From Siniperca chuatsi (Eukaryota; Chordata; Actinopteri; Centrarchiformes; Sinipercidae): 64,000 nucleotides of DNA. Each line of letters opens with the position of its first letter. Positions within the stretch are counted from its first letter, which is position 1. The notes under the pieces are model-generated. The model did no database searches, had not been told where the DNA came from, and saw only the letters and a list, made by a program, of their open reading frames with translations. Position numbers and translations under genes: made by a program. Of this stretch, positions 37,201-48,400 are shown piece after piece. The DNA lies in contig NC_058055.1 of the NCBI RefSeq assembly GCF_020085105.1, positions 21,681,822-21,745,821 of the forward strand, read 5' to 3'.

Positions 37201-40200
37201 TGGTATTGAAGCGTAACGCACCAGCATCTAACCGGACCAAAGTCACAATTGCAGGTATGTTTACATGCTGTTTAATGTGCCGCAGCTAATAAGCTGTCGG
37301 TCGTTCAACAAGATAAGGTGGAGAACAAGACATGTTCAATTCAAATGGGCTTTATTAGCAAGGGAAAGAGAGACAGATTTTTAAAAATGTATATACAGAA
37401 GAATTGTTCAGCGTCTGTGGCTCTTGTGTAGCAGGCTGCTGTCTGGCTCAGTGTCTGCAAATATAATTTAAAATGGAGCAATTTGATTTGCTGTTTGGAA
37501 ACAAGTTCTCTATCTACGTAGATGGAAAACTAACAGTGTTAGGCGGCGCCATCATGAAACAATAAAATTATAAATTCTACCTTTTGGTTTCTGAAATGTT
37601 TTTCTCAAAGAACAAAAGACGTGTGATTTACAGAGCATCCGTGTGTGCGTGCGGGTGTGTGTGTATTTAATTTCAGTTGGACTTCAGGTTCAAGCACACG
37701 CTCTCACCTGTTATTGCTTTGACCACATTCTCAGCGACTTCAGGGATTTCTTCATCCATAGACACGCAGAGCATCTGGATGGTCACCCAGTGTAAGGCCC
37801 TGCAATACAGAGAATCAGCGCAGTAAGCCTAAAGGTTTTTTATGATGTAACCATACAGATTTGTTACAGTCACTTCCCCCGTGGATGACACACGTGCAGT
37901 CAGCAGCTGCCACTGTGCGCTAACATGTAAGAAAAACATGGAGAACACTGCTAAAAATGGCTACTGTGTAATCAACTGCACAAACAGACGCAGACAGCAT
38001 TCACACAGACGTTTTCACAGACTGATGAAGATTAAAGACAAGCATTATGCAGTGGTGCTTTCTGAGGGACTGTGTGGTTTAAACTAAGCACATGACCTCC
38101 GTGACAAAATGAAACCAACGCTTCCACTAAACGTAACACTAAAACCAGCAAACTCTACTCAAAACAAAACATAATCGCATCCAGTCTGAATATATGTGTG
38201 TATTGTTCCACTTCTAGTAATTACTCCCAATGTATATTATTATGATGATGATGATGATGAGGGAGGCCCACCTTATCCTCTTCTGGGTGGCCAAGTCCTT
38301 CTTCTCATCATCTGTGGTTTCTGGACAGAAGACGCTCTTATACAGACGAGTCATTATGTACTTTTCCACTTGGTCCATCACCTGCTCCACAGACTCTGAA
38401 GAGCCTGGTGAACAGATGTTTATCAGACCACATTAGTTAGAGCCGAATCAATATACAGAACCAAATTTAAACACCCAGGTGGAAAATCCTGCTTGTGCTG
38501 CCATCTAGTGGTCGCTACAAGATTTATTGAGAACTTAGTAATGGAAATAGTTGTTGAAAATTATTGATTGCAGAAGAGATCTATGAACCAACCTTTAAAG
38601 TGACTCATCAAGCGGTCAGCCAGGCTCTGGTAGAAATCCTGAACGCACTCGGACAGCTCGTCAGCACTCAGGTCCTGACAAGACGAGAAGTTAGAGGGGT
38701 CAGACCAGTATATTGATCAAACACTAACAGTTAACCTTTTTATTATACAGACTATTATTATGCCGCTACATCAAATCAGACCTTCTTGCTCGACATGTTC
38801 ACAATGAAGGCTCGACACTGCTTATGGATTTCCCGGCCGGGCTTCTGGAGGTTTTTCAAGAAGTCCACAAAGTCCTTGGACACTTGGTCTGTATCGAAAC
38901 TTGCACGGCGGCTGATGGATGGACTAGTTGTCTTGCCCTCTTGGGTTTCTGATTGATGAGGAAGAACCACATTTATAAAAAGTAATACTTTTCTCTACCT
39001 TCCTTCCTTCCTCCACAATCTGCATCTACATGGAGCAAAGCCTGCGAGCCAATTCAGGCAGACAAGACAAGATGTAACATGTTAATTAGTGACCTTAACA
39101 GGTGTTGATAGGTGTATTCTTTAATTTGGAGAAATACAAGGCTAGCTGTTTCCAGTCTTTATGCTAAGCTATGTTAATCGCATCCCAGCTCCATAGTCAT
39201 ACTTAACGCACACACACCAGATTGATATCAATCTTCTCAACTAACTCGGAAAGAAAGCGAGAGCCATGACTCTTCTGAATATTTCTGACCATAACAGTAC
39301 AGCAAATTATTAACAATAAGCAACCATTCTGTAAATTGTGCTGACGAATAGCTTTCTGCACTTGGGACACTGCTGGCCAGATAAAAGATGAGATATTTAA
39401 AGAAAGTGAGTAATATTCTTTTACATGGGCTTTTTCACAGCAGACATTTTGACTTGTCATAACAGGAAAGTCACAGGTGTTACTAATAACATTAACGATG
39501 GCTCTGTTCTATTCAAGTGTCCCAGTAAGCCGTGACAGTGAGCCAGCATGCACAAAACCAGGACCCTGAAACTGAAGCAGCTAAATGGAATTCAGCCATC
39601 CTTTCCTGCTTTGACATGTCAAAATGTCTTCTGACATGTCAAAATGTCTCTTTTACATATAGAGGTTGGTTAATAAAGAAATATTGGAGATTAATTCATA
39701 TAGGTTTGTTGTACAGTTAGTTTCATAATCTGTTCTGCTTGATGATTATTTGTCTAATTAAAAAGAGGGGAAGGTTAGACTGTGGCTTAAAAGTCCGACG
39801 TGGTGCCAACACCTATGTAAGGTATGAATACAAACCCTAACCCCGACCCTTCAGATATTTCAGGCTAGTGCGCTAGGCAACAAACCAGTCAGAAAGTCTA
39901 ACAGATGGCTGAGTTGTATGTTGCTCTAAATGTCCCACCTTTCTTGGTAGCAGTGCGTGATGAAGGGCTGAAGAACTTCTTAACGGTGGTCACTTTCCGT
40001 GTCTTCTCATTGGTCTTCTTCTCCTCAAACTTGGAGAAGGGTCCTAGCGAGGCATGCCCTGGGTGTGGTTGTGGTGCTGTGGACTGGGAGTGGGGCTGCG
40101 TCTGCGCTCCATGACTACTGGCATACGCTGCCTCCTCCTCTCGCTGCAACCTGGAGCCAAGGACATTTGACAGAGCAAATGCCAGTAATCAATGGGAGAT

Positions 40201-40515
40201 TATAATGATCAAGAATAACAGCAAGCTCCACTTATTTTACAGAGGACAACTTAGCATCGTTGCATCTTGTCCAGATAATATAATGTACTGTAATATACCG
40301 AAAGGGCAATTGTAATGAAGCAGCAGAAGGTCTCACTTTTCTGCCAAGGCCCAGTCGTCCTGGATCTGTTTCTGCCGTACCCGCTGGTACTCCTCCCTCC
40401 AGCACTTGGAGCACAGGCCCTGCCATGCTGCGTTGCCATAGTAACCGCATCCCTTTTTGCACAGCAGGTCTGATTGGTCCACATGTATCCCCCGTCGCTC
40501 CGTCCGCTGACTCAT
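34256..40515 (-). CDS. rabgef1: RABGEF1 / Rabex-5, Rab5 guanine nucleotide exchange factor and ubiquitin ligase
   Basis: There are eight coding exons on the minus strand: 40515-40337, 40150-39939, 38948-38782, 38674-38593, 38404-38272, 37799-37708, 36333-36077 and 34675-34256. All have GT-AG borders and matching phases, giving 513 aa against about 491 in human. The A20-type zinc finger has C19-x3-C23-x11-C35-x2-C38. The ubiquitin-interacting helix follows (about 45-75), then a linker with [20 protein letters not shown]. The helical bundle and VPS9 domain lie at about 180-400, keeping ADDFLP (about 327-332) and GYYFTNL (368-374), which carry the catalytic Asp and Tyr of the family. A Rabaptin-binding coiled region follows, and the protein ends [12 protein letters not shown]. 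It activates Rab5 on early endosomes. The extra length comes mainly from the linker and the C-terminal exon. Confidence 0.96.
34793..35560 (+). repeat. 'agcttagcttagcataaaga' repeat split by an insertion
   Basis: The left part (34793-35019) runs from tagtttgacattttagggaa through ttagcttagcttagcataaa to aacatgttatatctttg. The right part (about 35476-35560) resumes with tttgtttaatatttgtacaa and ends ggggttatgtgccgga. Unbroken relatives are at 43050-43340 and 49190-49751. It lies in the last rabgef1 intron. Confidence 0.7.
35020..35475 (+). mobile_element. 456-bp LTR-like insertion with 4-bp target duplication
   Basis: It begins TGTCATGG and ends GTAACAG, with TTTG directly repeated at 35016-35019 and 35476-35479. 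It breaks a known repeat at that exact point. An internal tgtgtatttaagtctgtg resembles the promoter of a solo LTR. No coding potential was found. A DNA-type MITE is the alternative. Confidence 0.55.
35636..35850 (-). mobile_element. CR1/Rex-like LINE 3' tail, rabgef1 intron
   Basis: aatcagaaatactttattga tccccgaggg matches the tail at 2697 almost base for base, and both share the following gtcaatgcacacagga-like stretch. Only the 3'UTR is present, a strongly 5'-truncated copy. Confidence 0.65.
37338..37400. repeat. Short teleost repeat tail
   Basis: caattcaaatgggctttatt agcaaggg is a common end motif of teleost non-LTR elements. Only about 60 bp is recognisable. Confidence 0.4.
39138..39430 (-). 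repeat. Reverse fragment of the 'agcttagcataaaga' repeat
   Basis: It contains tttccagtctttatgctaag and gatatcaatcttctcaacta, matching the right arm of the 49190-49751 element. It lies in rabgef1 intron 2. Confidence 0.5.
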
Positions 40516-40816
40516 GATGCCGGACGACCTGGAATGAAAAATTCATAAACCAATTTATTAGTGTATTCGTATGCGCTGATGCACTCATCGCCACACAGCT
40601 GCCTGCACACTGTATTTATGATTAGATTATTACAGTTCAAACGCACTCTCTAATGCACAAATCTCGTACTTTTGACAAAAACAGCCATTTCCATATAATT
40701 TCGATCAGGTACTAGACACATAACTCCACAAGTGAATGCTAATATGTCTACTGGAAATAAAACTAGGCAATTGTTTACAAACATGTAAGTCATAGCAACT
40801 TTATAAGCTGGTAGTT

Positions 40817-41322
40817 AAAGGGGCACTCCATAAAGTTTGCAGGCTTGCAAGAGACAGCTCCCTTCGACTTTATAGTGAGATTCAGCTCACTGTTTAGCTG
40901 CCACAACTTTAGTGCTTTGGTTCACTCTTGCCGCTCTCATAGCAGCATTTTCGGCAGGCAGCTGTTTTAAGTGAAAAAGCTCTAAAAACCTGCAGTATAC
41001 TACCTGCTCAGCACCAAAAAGCAGAAAAGACACACTTAAGAGACTAGCCTGGTGAACAGAGTGGAGCATTTAGCAGCTAAAGGGATGGATATTTCCCTTT
41101 GGTAGAGACCAAAAACAGAGCTAAAAGAGAGTGAATATTGAACTGACATTCGCCAGGTGGCCTGAAAACACAACTCCAAATGAATTGCTCTGTAACTGCT
41201 GAATGTGTAAATGAGTAAAAGTTCACCATATCAACTTAAAAGGTGATAATATGTCAGTGTGGTGTTCACAGTGTGTTTCGGCTGCCCCAAAGTGGCCAAA
41301 AATATCAGTTATTGTAGGTTTA
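40817..41322 (+). repeat. About 500-bp dispersed repeat, copy 1
   Basis: From aaaggggcactccataaagt to atcagttattgtaggtttaa. It matches 47630-48105 along its whole length, with shared words such as gtggagcatttagcagctaa and aagagagtgaatattg. It lies in the first (non-coding) intron of rabgef1. No open frame of interest. Confidence 0.65.
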
Positions 41323-41574
41323 AAGGCCCCCTCTATAAGACCGGAGCCACCTTAGTGGTTAAATAACCAAATTACCACAAAGTAATTGACTAGTAATATC
41401 AATAGTAAATGCTGCACAGACAACCTGGAGGCTTTGGGGGCCCCTGGGGGTCTGAGGCCCGCTTAAAAGTATTTGAATCACAGTGACTCTGTTAAAGACT
41501 TCTATGTAGCTCATCTGGGACCCTGAACAGGATATACAGTTACAGCTGAAAGGTGTTATTCCACCTCAAGCCGC

Positions 41575-41850
41575 CAGATCAGCTCCTCGTCAAGTCTCCA
41601 CTGGAGTAATGAGCACAAAAGCTACTCCCTCATGTTGCGTTTAGGTGATGGTGATTGGGAGCACTGTAACGCCAAAATCTCCCAAAATTTAGTTGAGATC
41701 TGGTGACTGCGAAGGCGTATGATTCACATAATTATTATAAACCATTCAAGTGAGCCCTCCTGCCCTGTACGGAAAGCATCTGGCCCTCGCACCATCATTC
41801 ATTATATGTCTGCACTCATTTATTCAGGGTTTTCCTTTAATTTATAGGAC
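41575..41850 (+). repeat. Degenerate DNA-transposon-derived repeat
   Basis: gttgagatctggtgactgcg ... aagtgagccctcctgccctg ... tcatttattcagggttttcc. A related copy is at 59255-59430 (gttgagatttggtggctgta ... cagtgagccctggtgcacgg). The family appears Tc1-like or non-autonomous, from memory only. No transposase frame survives. Confidence 0.4.
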
Positions 41851-41964
41851 AGTTAGCTTAAAATGTTGCGATGAGCTATCACACGGGAGTAAGTTAGCCA
41901 AGAAAATTATTATCTTATCCTTTATTTACTTTAACATGCCATGTACCTACTGCGCTGTACTCAC

Positions 41965-42230
41965 CTATTATGTTTTCACCGACCACAGGCAGGAACAGTT
42001 CGTTTGTTATGTGAGATGACGAAGCATGGCGGGTCAAGACAATGACGTTTCCTTGACAACAACACGGAAGTCCGGCGACGACACGATTGCAGCGAGATTA
42101 GAAACATTTTCTTCAATTTATTATCTCGAAGTGGGACCATAATTGTTCTGACAACCCGTGTCATACGTATATGATTGTTTTACCCAGGAATGCAGGTTCA
42201 AGTCAGAAGTGTATTTACTTCCGCATTGGG
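41965..42230 (-). other. rabgef1: Candidate 5' non-coding exon and promoter of rabgef1
   Basis: Read on the minus strand, the segment ends at a strong donor, AATAG|gtgagtac (exon end 41965). It would splice to the rabgef1 acceptor at 40528, 13 bases before the start codon. It is CpG-rich (gtccggcgacgacacg) and carries an ETS-like cacggaagt and a YY1-like atggcggg. The 5' limit is not determinable. Confidence 0.5.
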
Positions 42231-42313
42231 GACTAATTTCGAAGGATTGGTACATGTCGTCACGGAACATCGGAGGCAAGGGTCATGTGACCGCGTGCTG
42301 AGAGAGTGACAAC
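42009..42313 (+). promoter_or_regulatory. Possible divergent promoter, with plus-strand donor at 42313
   Basis: The same CpG-rich block contains, on the plus strand, a donor GACAACT|gtaaga and an M-box/E-box TCATGTG (42283-42289). A plus-strand leader exon for the orphan gene at 45481 is plausible. A candidate acceptor, ccgttgcag, lies about 40 bp before that gene's start codon. There is no protein evidence. This is an inference from splice signals. Confidence 0.3.
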
Positions 42314-42659
42314 TGTAAGATGTTTTGATGATTTGGGGTTCATCAAGTCATGATAGATTATCTGTAATCTATAGTTTATGAGCGTTAAGAGCGTTTTTAT
42401 TGTTAGCAACATTTTTTGTTTTCTTAATTAAGTTTAAGTTAACCTTACGCATTTATGTTTTGTAATTAAGCACGATATAATGTGGTAAAAGCAGGAATAA
42501 TTCTTCCACTATATCATGGACTGTTGCAGAGTTAAGTTATATTATTCTTATTACAGTTTTTATTATTTCATTGTCATTTACAGCACTGTGTGTACCATTT
42601 AAGTTATGTCTACTTGCCTCAGGGTCATTTTAGTTCCTACTTGTCATTGCTTCACAGGC

Positions 42660-42850
42660 AGTGGTGGAAAGTAACTATAGTTGCTAGTTAGTTGTACTTA
42701 AGTACAACTTTGAGGTACTTTTACTTTATTTCTAGCTTATATTACATTATACTTCTACTCCACTACAGTTCAGAGGCAATATTGTACTTTTTACTCCACT
42801 ACATTTATTTGATAACTTCAGTTACAAGTTACTTTGCAGATTCAGATTAA
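42660..42850 (-). mobile_element. hAT-like MITE end
   Basis: It begins CAGTGGTGGAAAGTAAC and continues ttgtacttaagtacaacttt gaggtacttt. This is the cleanest copy of this terminus in the window. Only one end is present. Confidence 0.6.
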
Positions 42851-43049
42851 TACTACAAAATATAATCAACAATTAAATTATGATGTTTTATTTTAGATTA
42901 AGATAAAAATAAGACTTTATTATTCCCAAGGCTACAGCTACACCCTTCCCGACAGTGACCCAGGGGAGCAACAGGTATTAGCTGAATGTTAAGAGAAAAC
43001 CAAATGATCCTAAAAAACGAATATGCAGGCCTAGAGCATAAACATTAAA

Positions 43050-43340
43050 TAAATAGTTTGACATTTTGGGAATTACTTTTATTTGCTTTCTTGCCAAGAG
43101 TTAGATGAGAAGATCGATACCACTCTTATATTTGTCCTTTAAATATTAAGCGTGGTGCCAGGAGATTGTTAGCTTAGCTTAGCATAAAGACTGGAAACAA
43201 GGGTAAAAAGCTAGCCTGGCTCTGTCCAGGGGTAACAAAATCATCCTACCACCAGCACCTCAGTGATTAACACATTATATCTCGTTTGTTAATCCATATA
43301 AAAACCAAAGTGTAAAAACGTTTACAGGGGTTATGTGTGA
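43050..43340 (+). repeat. 'agcttagcttagcataaaga' repeat, left arm
   Basis: From tagtttgacattttgggaat through ttagcttagcttagcataaa to ggggttatgtgtga. It is the same family as 34793 and 49190. Confidence 0.6.
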
Positions 43341-44451
43341 CTATTTCTCACTGCCTTAGCTGCACAAACAGTCACATTTACACGTTTTCCATTTACTCAT
43401 TCTCACAAAATGTCACCGGCTACAGTTGGTCTAAAGTTATTTAAGCTCAATATCTTTTTGACTTTTACTTGAGCTGACGTCACAGTGAGCTGGCTGCTGG
43501 CTTATTGACATAAAGGTTAATGTTCAGTGATTGTGTCTAAGTCTAAATGTCAAACTGATTACAAAAAGTGCTCTGATTTCAGTTTTATTTAATGGCTACA
43601 CTTAATCTGAAACAGATGGTTGTTACAAGCTTGCTGTAGCAGTGATTATTGTTTCAATAATGTAAATTTCCAGAACACTGTCACACTTATATTGGTTTTT
43701 CGTGGAACAGCGTTTTATGCTGTTGAGCCACACTTCAAATAAATCCCGCACTTTCGACCTTTGGCAGGAGAGACCAAACTGAGTGAGAATGACAAAGAAA
43801 ACACGTGACAGACAGACTGAGGCACTGTAAGTCTCTGTAAAAGTCTTGTTTCACTCTGTAGGTCAAATGACAGGTGAAGATGAGATCTTTAGAAAAAAGA
43901 AGACAAAATAAGTCACTTTTGATCCCATAAAAGGCAAAAGAGACTGGCTGTTAACATTTTTACTCACGTCTGCTACAATATTTATCTAATGTTTGTGAAG
44001 TTCTTGAGGATATGGTAAATGAATTATGGTATGCATTTATGTAAAATGTCCCAGCGGATTTTACTGTATAAACCTGGAATCAGTGTGTAACGGACAAACT
44101 CTCTGAGGTGTAGAACAAATCAAATCAGAGACTGCAGATGTAATTCATGTATCATTCCAGCTGCAGTATGATGGCCACAGGTATTTAATCGACTGCACAG
44201 AAAAGGCAGGAAAAAAAGGGCAGATTTCCAAATTACGCTTAACATTAAAAGTTGGATTTTGATGAACATTTCAGTCTTTAGTACAAATGTGTAGCAAAAA
44301 CATATATAAAAGGTGTTTTGTGATTTGGCGTGGGCCTTAAAGAGCAGCTTAAAATGCCCTGAAAATCTTGGTCCCTCCAAATTAAACAATAAATCACGTT
44401 GTTTGTTCATGCCCTCTAGTACAACACATAGCAGTGTTTTCTGATCTAACG

Positions 44452-44790
44452 CCTAGTTGTGAGCAATTTCATGTCGGAACTATCGGTAGAAAGAAAATAG
44501 TTCCTACATGAAACCTCTCACAACAAATCTGTGGATTCTCTTGAGTAACCGGGTCATGATTTCTGGAAAGAGACATTGCTGTTGAGCTTTTCAAATGTAC
44601 TTTTTTGATGCCTTGAGCACCACAAGCAGAGTGCCATATAGTCCCATTATATTCAAGAAAGGCAGACATCTCTACAGCCGATATCTCCAAAACTCGGCAA
44701 CTCACACCAAAACAATCTAGATGGATAAACAGCACTACAGGTAAGAGGAAAAATATGTATATTTGAATTTGAGGTGAACTGTCCCTTTAA
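44452..44790. mobile_element. Second copy of the hairpin MITE
   Basis: Arms 44456-44480 and 44500-44524 pair at 22 of 25 positions around a 19-base loop. The flanks to the right (aaccgggtcatgatttctgg, cacaccaaaacaatctagat) match the 28933 copy in the same orientation, and the right end is gaactgtccctttaa. The left terminus is eroded. The loop is in the opposite orientation to that of the other copy. Confidence 0.75.
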
Positions 44791-44964
44791 GGCACGAATA
44801 TAGTCCAAAAACGGACGTGCACACAGTTCTGTTTATACCAAATTGGATGTCTGTATAAGCGGGCGTGTCCACATGTTTGTCCACGCATATAATCCAGTCA
44901 TAAATTTTGGGCTGATGCTGACACTCATGGACACGGGCAGATAAAGAAATTTACGTGGAAAGTA

Positions 44965-45110
44965 TAAATTAAGCTTTAGGTGTGGTTACAGGTGCAACAG
45001 AGCACACTTCTGGGGTGAAACAGGCTTGAAACTTTCAATCAGAGAGAGAAGTGAAACATTGCTTTTCAGCCTGCTGTCAAGTTCCTCTTTAAAGGCATAA
45101 ATGATAAGAG
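44965..45110 (+). repeat. Dispersed repeat, copy 2 of 2
   Basis: Matches 8158-8300 (ggtgtggttacaggtgcaac, aactttcaatcagagag). The class is unknown. Confidence 0.5.
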
Positions 45111-45480
45111 GCGGTTGGCGCAGGTGGAAATGCAAATACTATTTCTTGCCAAAATTAGCACCAAAATTGCACTGCACCACCACCACTAGTCTCCACTGTG
45201 TCACTCTTCTTGACGAAAACTGCACAACAAATGTTTGTGCTACGACTGGTTTTGCACCAGCAGGAAAACAAGATTCCTGTAACTACTGTATGTGTGTGCA
45301 TAAACTTGGTTTCCTTTGAGTAAATGCATTTCTATTTATGTTCATGAGTGCTTTGGCGGACTGGTCATGCTGATAACGTCATCCTGACTGGGGCAAATAA
45401 ACATACAGAGGGTCAGAAACACAGATAACAAGCAGACCCGTTGCAGACAACACACACTGGTTAGACCGACAGATATAGCC

Positions 45481-48400
45481 ATGATCCTGATGGGTCGCAG
45501 TTTGTGTCTTCCTTCTCCAGCCACCGTCCAGGAGCTGTTCTCTGTGGCTCGAGATGCCAGCATCATCCCTGATATCTCCTTGGATCCTGTCCTCACCACC
45601 TTCCTCTCGCTGGACTCCTCAGCAGCACTGCAGCATCAATATGCCTTCTTGCAGCGGAGCCTGAGCAGGGAGCAGCAGGCTGCATTCAGCCTCAACTTGA
45701 CTGGAGAGCTGGGAGGCAGCAGCAGGGTCACATATGGAGGAGTAGGGGTTGTTGCTCTGGCTCTGTCCATGCTTTTTGACCAGATTGCCCAACAAGTGGG
45801 TAAAACTTTTTGGTTTTGTCTCTTGTTTGTATGGCATTTTTAAAAACTGTCCTCTGCAGGGTTGAAAAAGCTCAGAGCATAGTGCATTTTTCTGAAGTCA
45901 ACTGAAGCCAACATGAGGTTGACATCTTGTTTTTAGTGACATATCTTGACAATTATTGGATGGATTGCCATGTAATTTGGTCCAGATATTCACGATCCGC
46001 AGAGTGATGCCTTTGATGATCCCCTGGCTTTTCCTCTAGCGCCATCATTAGATCAAAATGTTAATTTGTCCAATACTTTGGTTTATGACAAAATACCTGC
46101 GAAACTAATGACATTCCCATCAGTGTACGTTGTGCTAATTAGCCAATGTTGGCATGCTAATACACTAAACTAAGAATGGTAAACATCTTTCCTGCTAAAC
46201 ATGAACATGTTAGCATTGTCACTGTGAGCATGTTAGCATGCTGACGGTAGCATTTAGCTCAAAGCACCGCTGTGTCAAAGTACAGCCTCAGAGAGCAGCT
46301 AACATGGCTGTAGACTCTTATTTCTGCTCTTGCCCTACTTAAAGCATATTTCCCAATATTTTTTTATAGAGACAAACTAATTCAATCATTATACTGGTAG
46401 TTTGTGTGTGATTTGACACCAAAGGCTACTGTTAAAATCTCTTACAAATTCAAGCCATTATGTCTTTCTATTGTATCACAAAGCATAACGCTAAAACAGA
46501 CACAAATTTCATCCCACCAGGTCCGAGCACAAGGATCTACAGAGGGGGACGTATCATCTGAGAGATCCAAAGCTAAGATGATTTTTGGCATCAGCACTTC
46601 TTCAAGAATTGGCTGGATTATCCACAGTTACCTCGGCCTGATCCCTGGCATTGCCAACAACCAGGAGAAGATGTCTGAGACTACAGAGCTCTATGACAAC
46701 TGGCTGAAACTTGAGCTGCTTGACCATTATGAGAGGATGACCACTAAGAAGAGGATGAGTTCAGTGTCCATGCAACAGTGGTTGGTGGGAGCTGCAGTTC
46801 ATCTACACATGAGAATTCACCAGGTCAGGAGAGACAAAGTCCAACTGAAGTTAAAAAGCATGTTTTTATTTCTGCTACAATATAAATATTTGCTCTATAA
46901 ATTACATGTCCTCTGCACAAATCATTATTTTTATATGGTGATCATTGTATAATAGTTAATCAAAAGCGATGCAGCAGAACCAGAGATATTGTCCTTTTTA
47001 TTCCACTAATTCTACTCCCCAAGACCTGCAAACATATTTTGATGTGAAAAATTTGTGCAGTTCCCCTTTAAGAAAGAAAGGTAAGGATTGTACAAAAATG
47101 ATTGATGATGGTTTTTGCCTTTTGGTTAATGCCATATCAGAGTTATCTTAATTACGAGTTTACGACTTGTGCACTATTTCACATCAACATCCAAGTCGTA
47201 ATTATAACTGAGAAAATCTGAATTATCCGATATATACGACTTGGCACTGAATAATACAAAAGTGTCACAAAACCAGACAAATAAGGATGCTTCACATCAG
47301 CCAACGATCGTCGTTCAATGTAATTAAACCCAATTTTAATGTATATGGTGTAATATTGTCAACACACAGTATTCTCTATAATCATACAACAGTCTTAATA
47401 TGTGAATCCTCCCAAGTTGTAGGAATCTTTCCCATCTCTACCATCCATCCCATATGACACGTCAGGGAAAGATTGTGGTTACAGCAAATAAACTATTGTT
47501 AAGGTATGATTAGTGTTACAGTTGGTTAAAGCAGCTATAATTGATATTTTTATAATAAAAATGTATTAAGTGACAATGTGAAAGTCGCTCGAGGTGATGA
47601 ACCTACAGAAATCTATCACCTGAATCTGCAGCTCCTCTGCTTTACGGAGCTTTATAGTGAGTTTCAGCTCATTGTTTATCTGTCCAGCCGCAACTTTACT
47701 GTTTTGGTTCACTCTCATAATGTTGTTTTCGGACGCAACAGGCAGCTGTTTTCAATGAAAAAGCTCTAAAAAGCCACTGTACGCTACCTGCTCAGCACCA
47801 AACAGCAAGACACATACAGGTAAGACACTAGCTGGTGAACATAGTGGAGCATTTAGCAGCTAAAGAGCCAGATAGTTTCCTCAGGAGTTGGTGGAGACCA
47901 AAAACAGAGCTGAAAGAGAGTGAATATTGGACTTACATTTGGCCGGTGGACACAAACACATTGAATGATAATGTTGCTCCATAACTGCTGGATGTGTAAA
48001 TAAGCAACAAGTCCTCCATATCAACTTAAAAGATAAATATTTCAATGTTGTTCACAACTTGTGTTGAGGCCAAAAAAAATCAGTTATTGCAGGTTTAAGG
48101 TTAGGGAAAGACTGTGGTGATCAATAAAGAGGCTAATATTAATTGCAGGCCCGTGATGGGAGCAAACTCTGGTCAGACATGCCAGTACACACCCATCCAC
48201 CACTGTGATCTCCACACACTTTCTTTCCACCTCTCTACATACTGTATAGGGCACACTACGTCCTGCATTGTTGGCACTTAACATAAATCGTGAGGTGCTG
48301 AATCATCCAATATGGATGTAATTCCTACTAGGCTGATCTGAAAGCTCCTTTATTCTTGTTCCAACAGGTTCGTCTGAACTCTGTGCCAGTAGGATCGGCC

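Larger units (their letters stand above)
42314..45437. other. Repeat-filled spacer or intron
   Basis: No gene was seen. It contains a hAT-like MITE end (42660-42850), a LINE tail (42890-42990), the 43050-43340 repeat, the second hairpin MITE (44452-44790) and a short dispersed repeat (44965-45110). Confidence 0.5.

Noticed and set aside
46404..46520. Extension of the orphan gene's exon 2 upstream to the Met at 46404
   Set aside because: A good acceptor (ccaccag) lies at 46520 and joins exon 1 in phase 0. The upstream residues are intronic.
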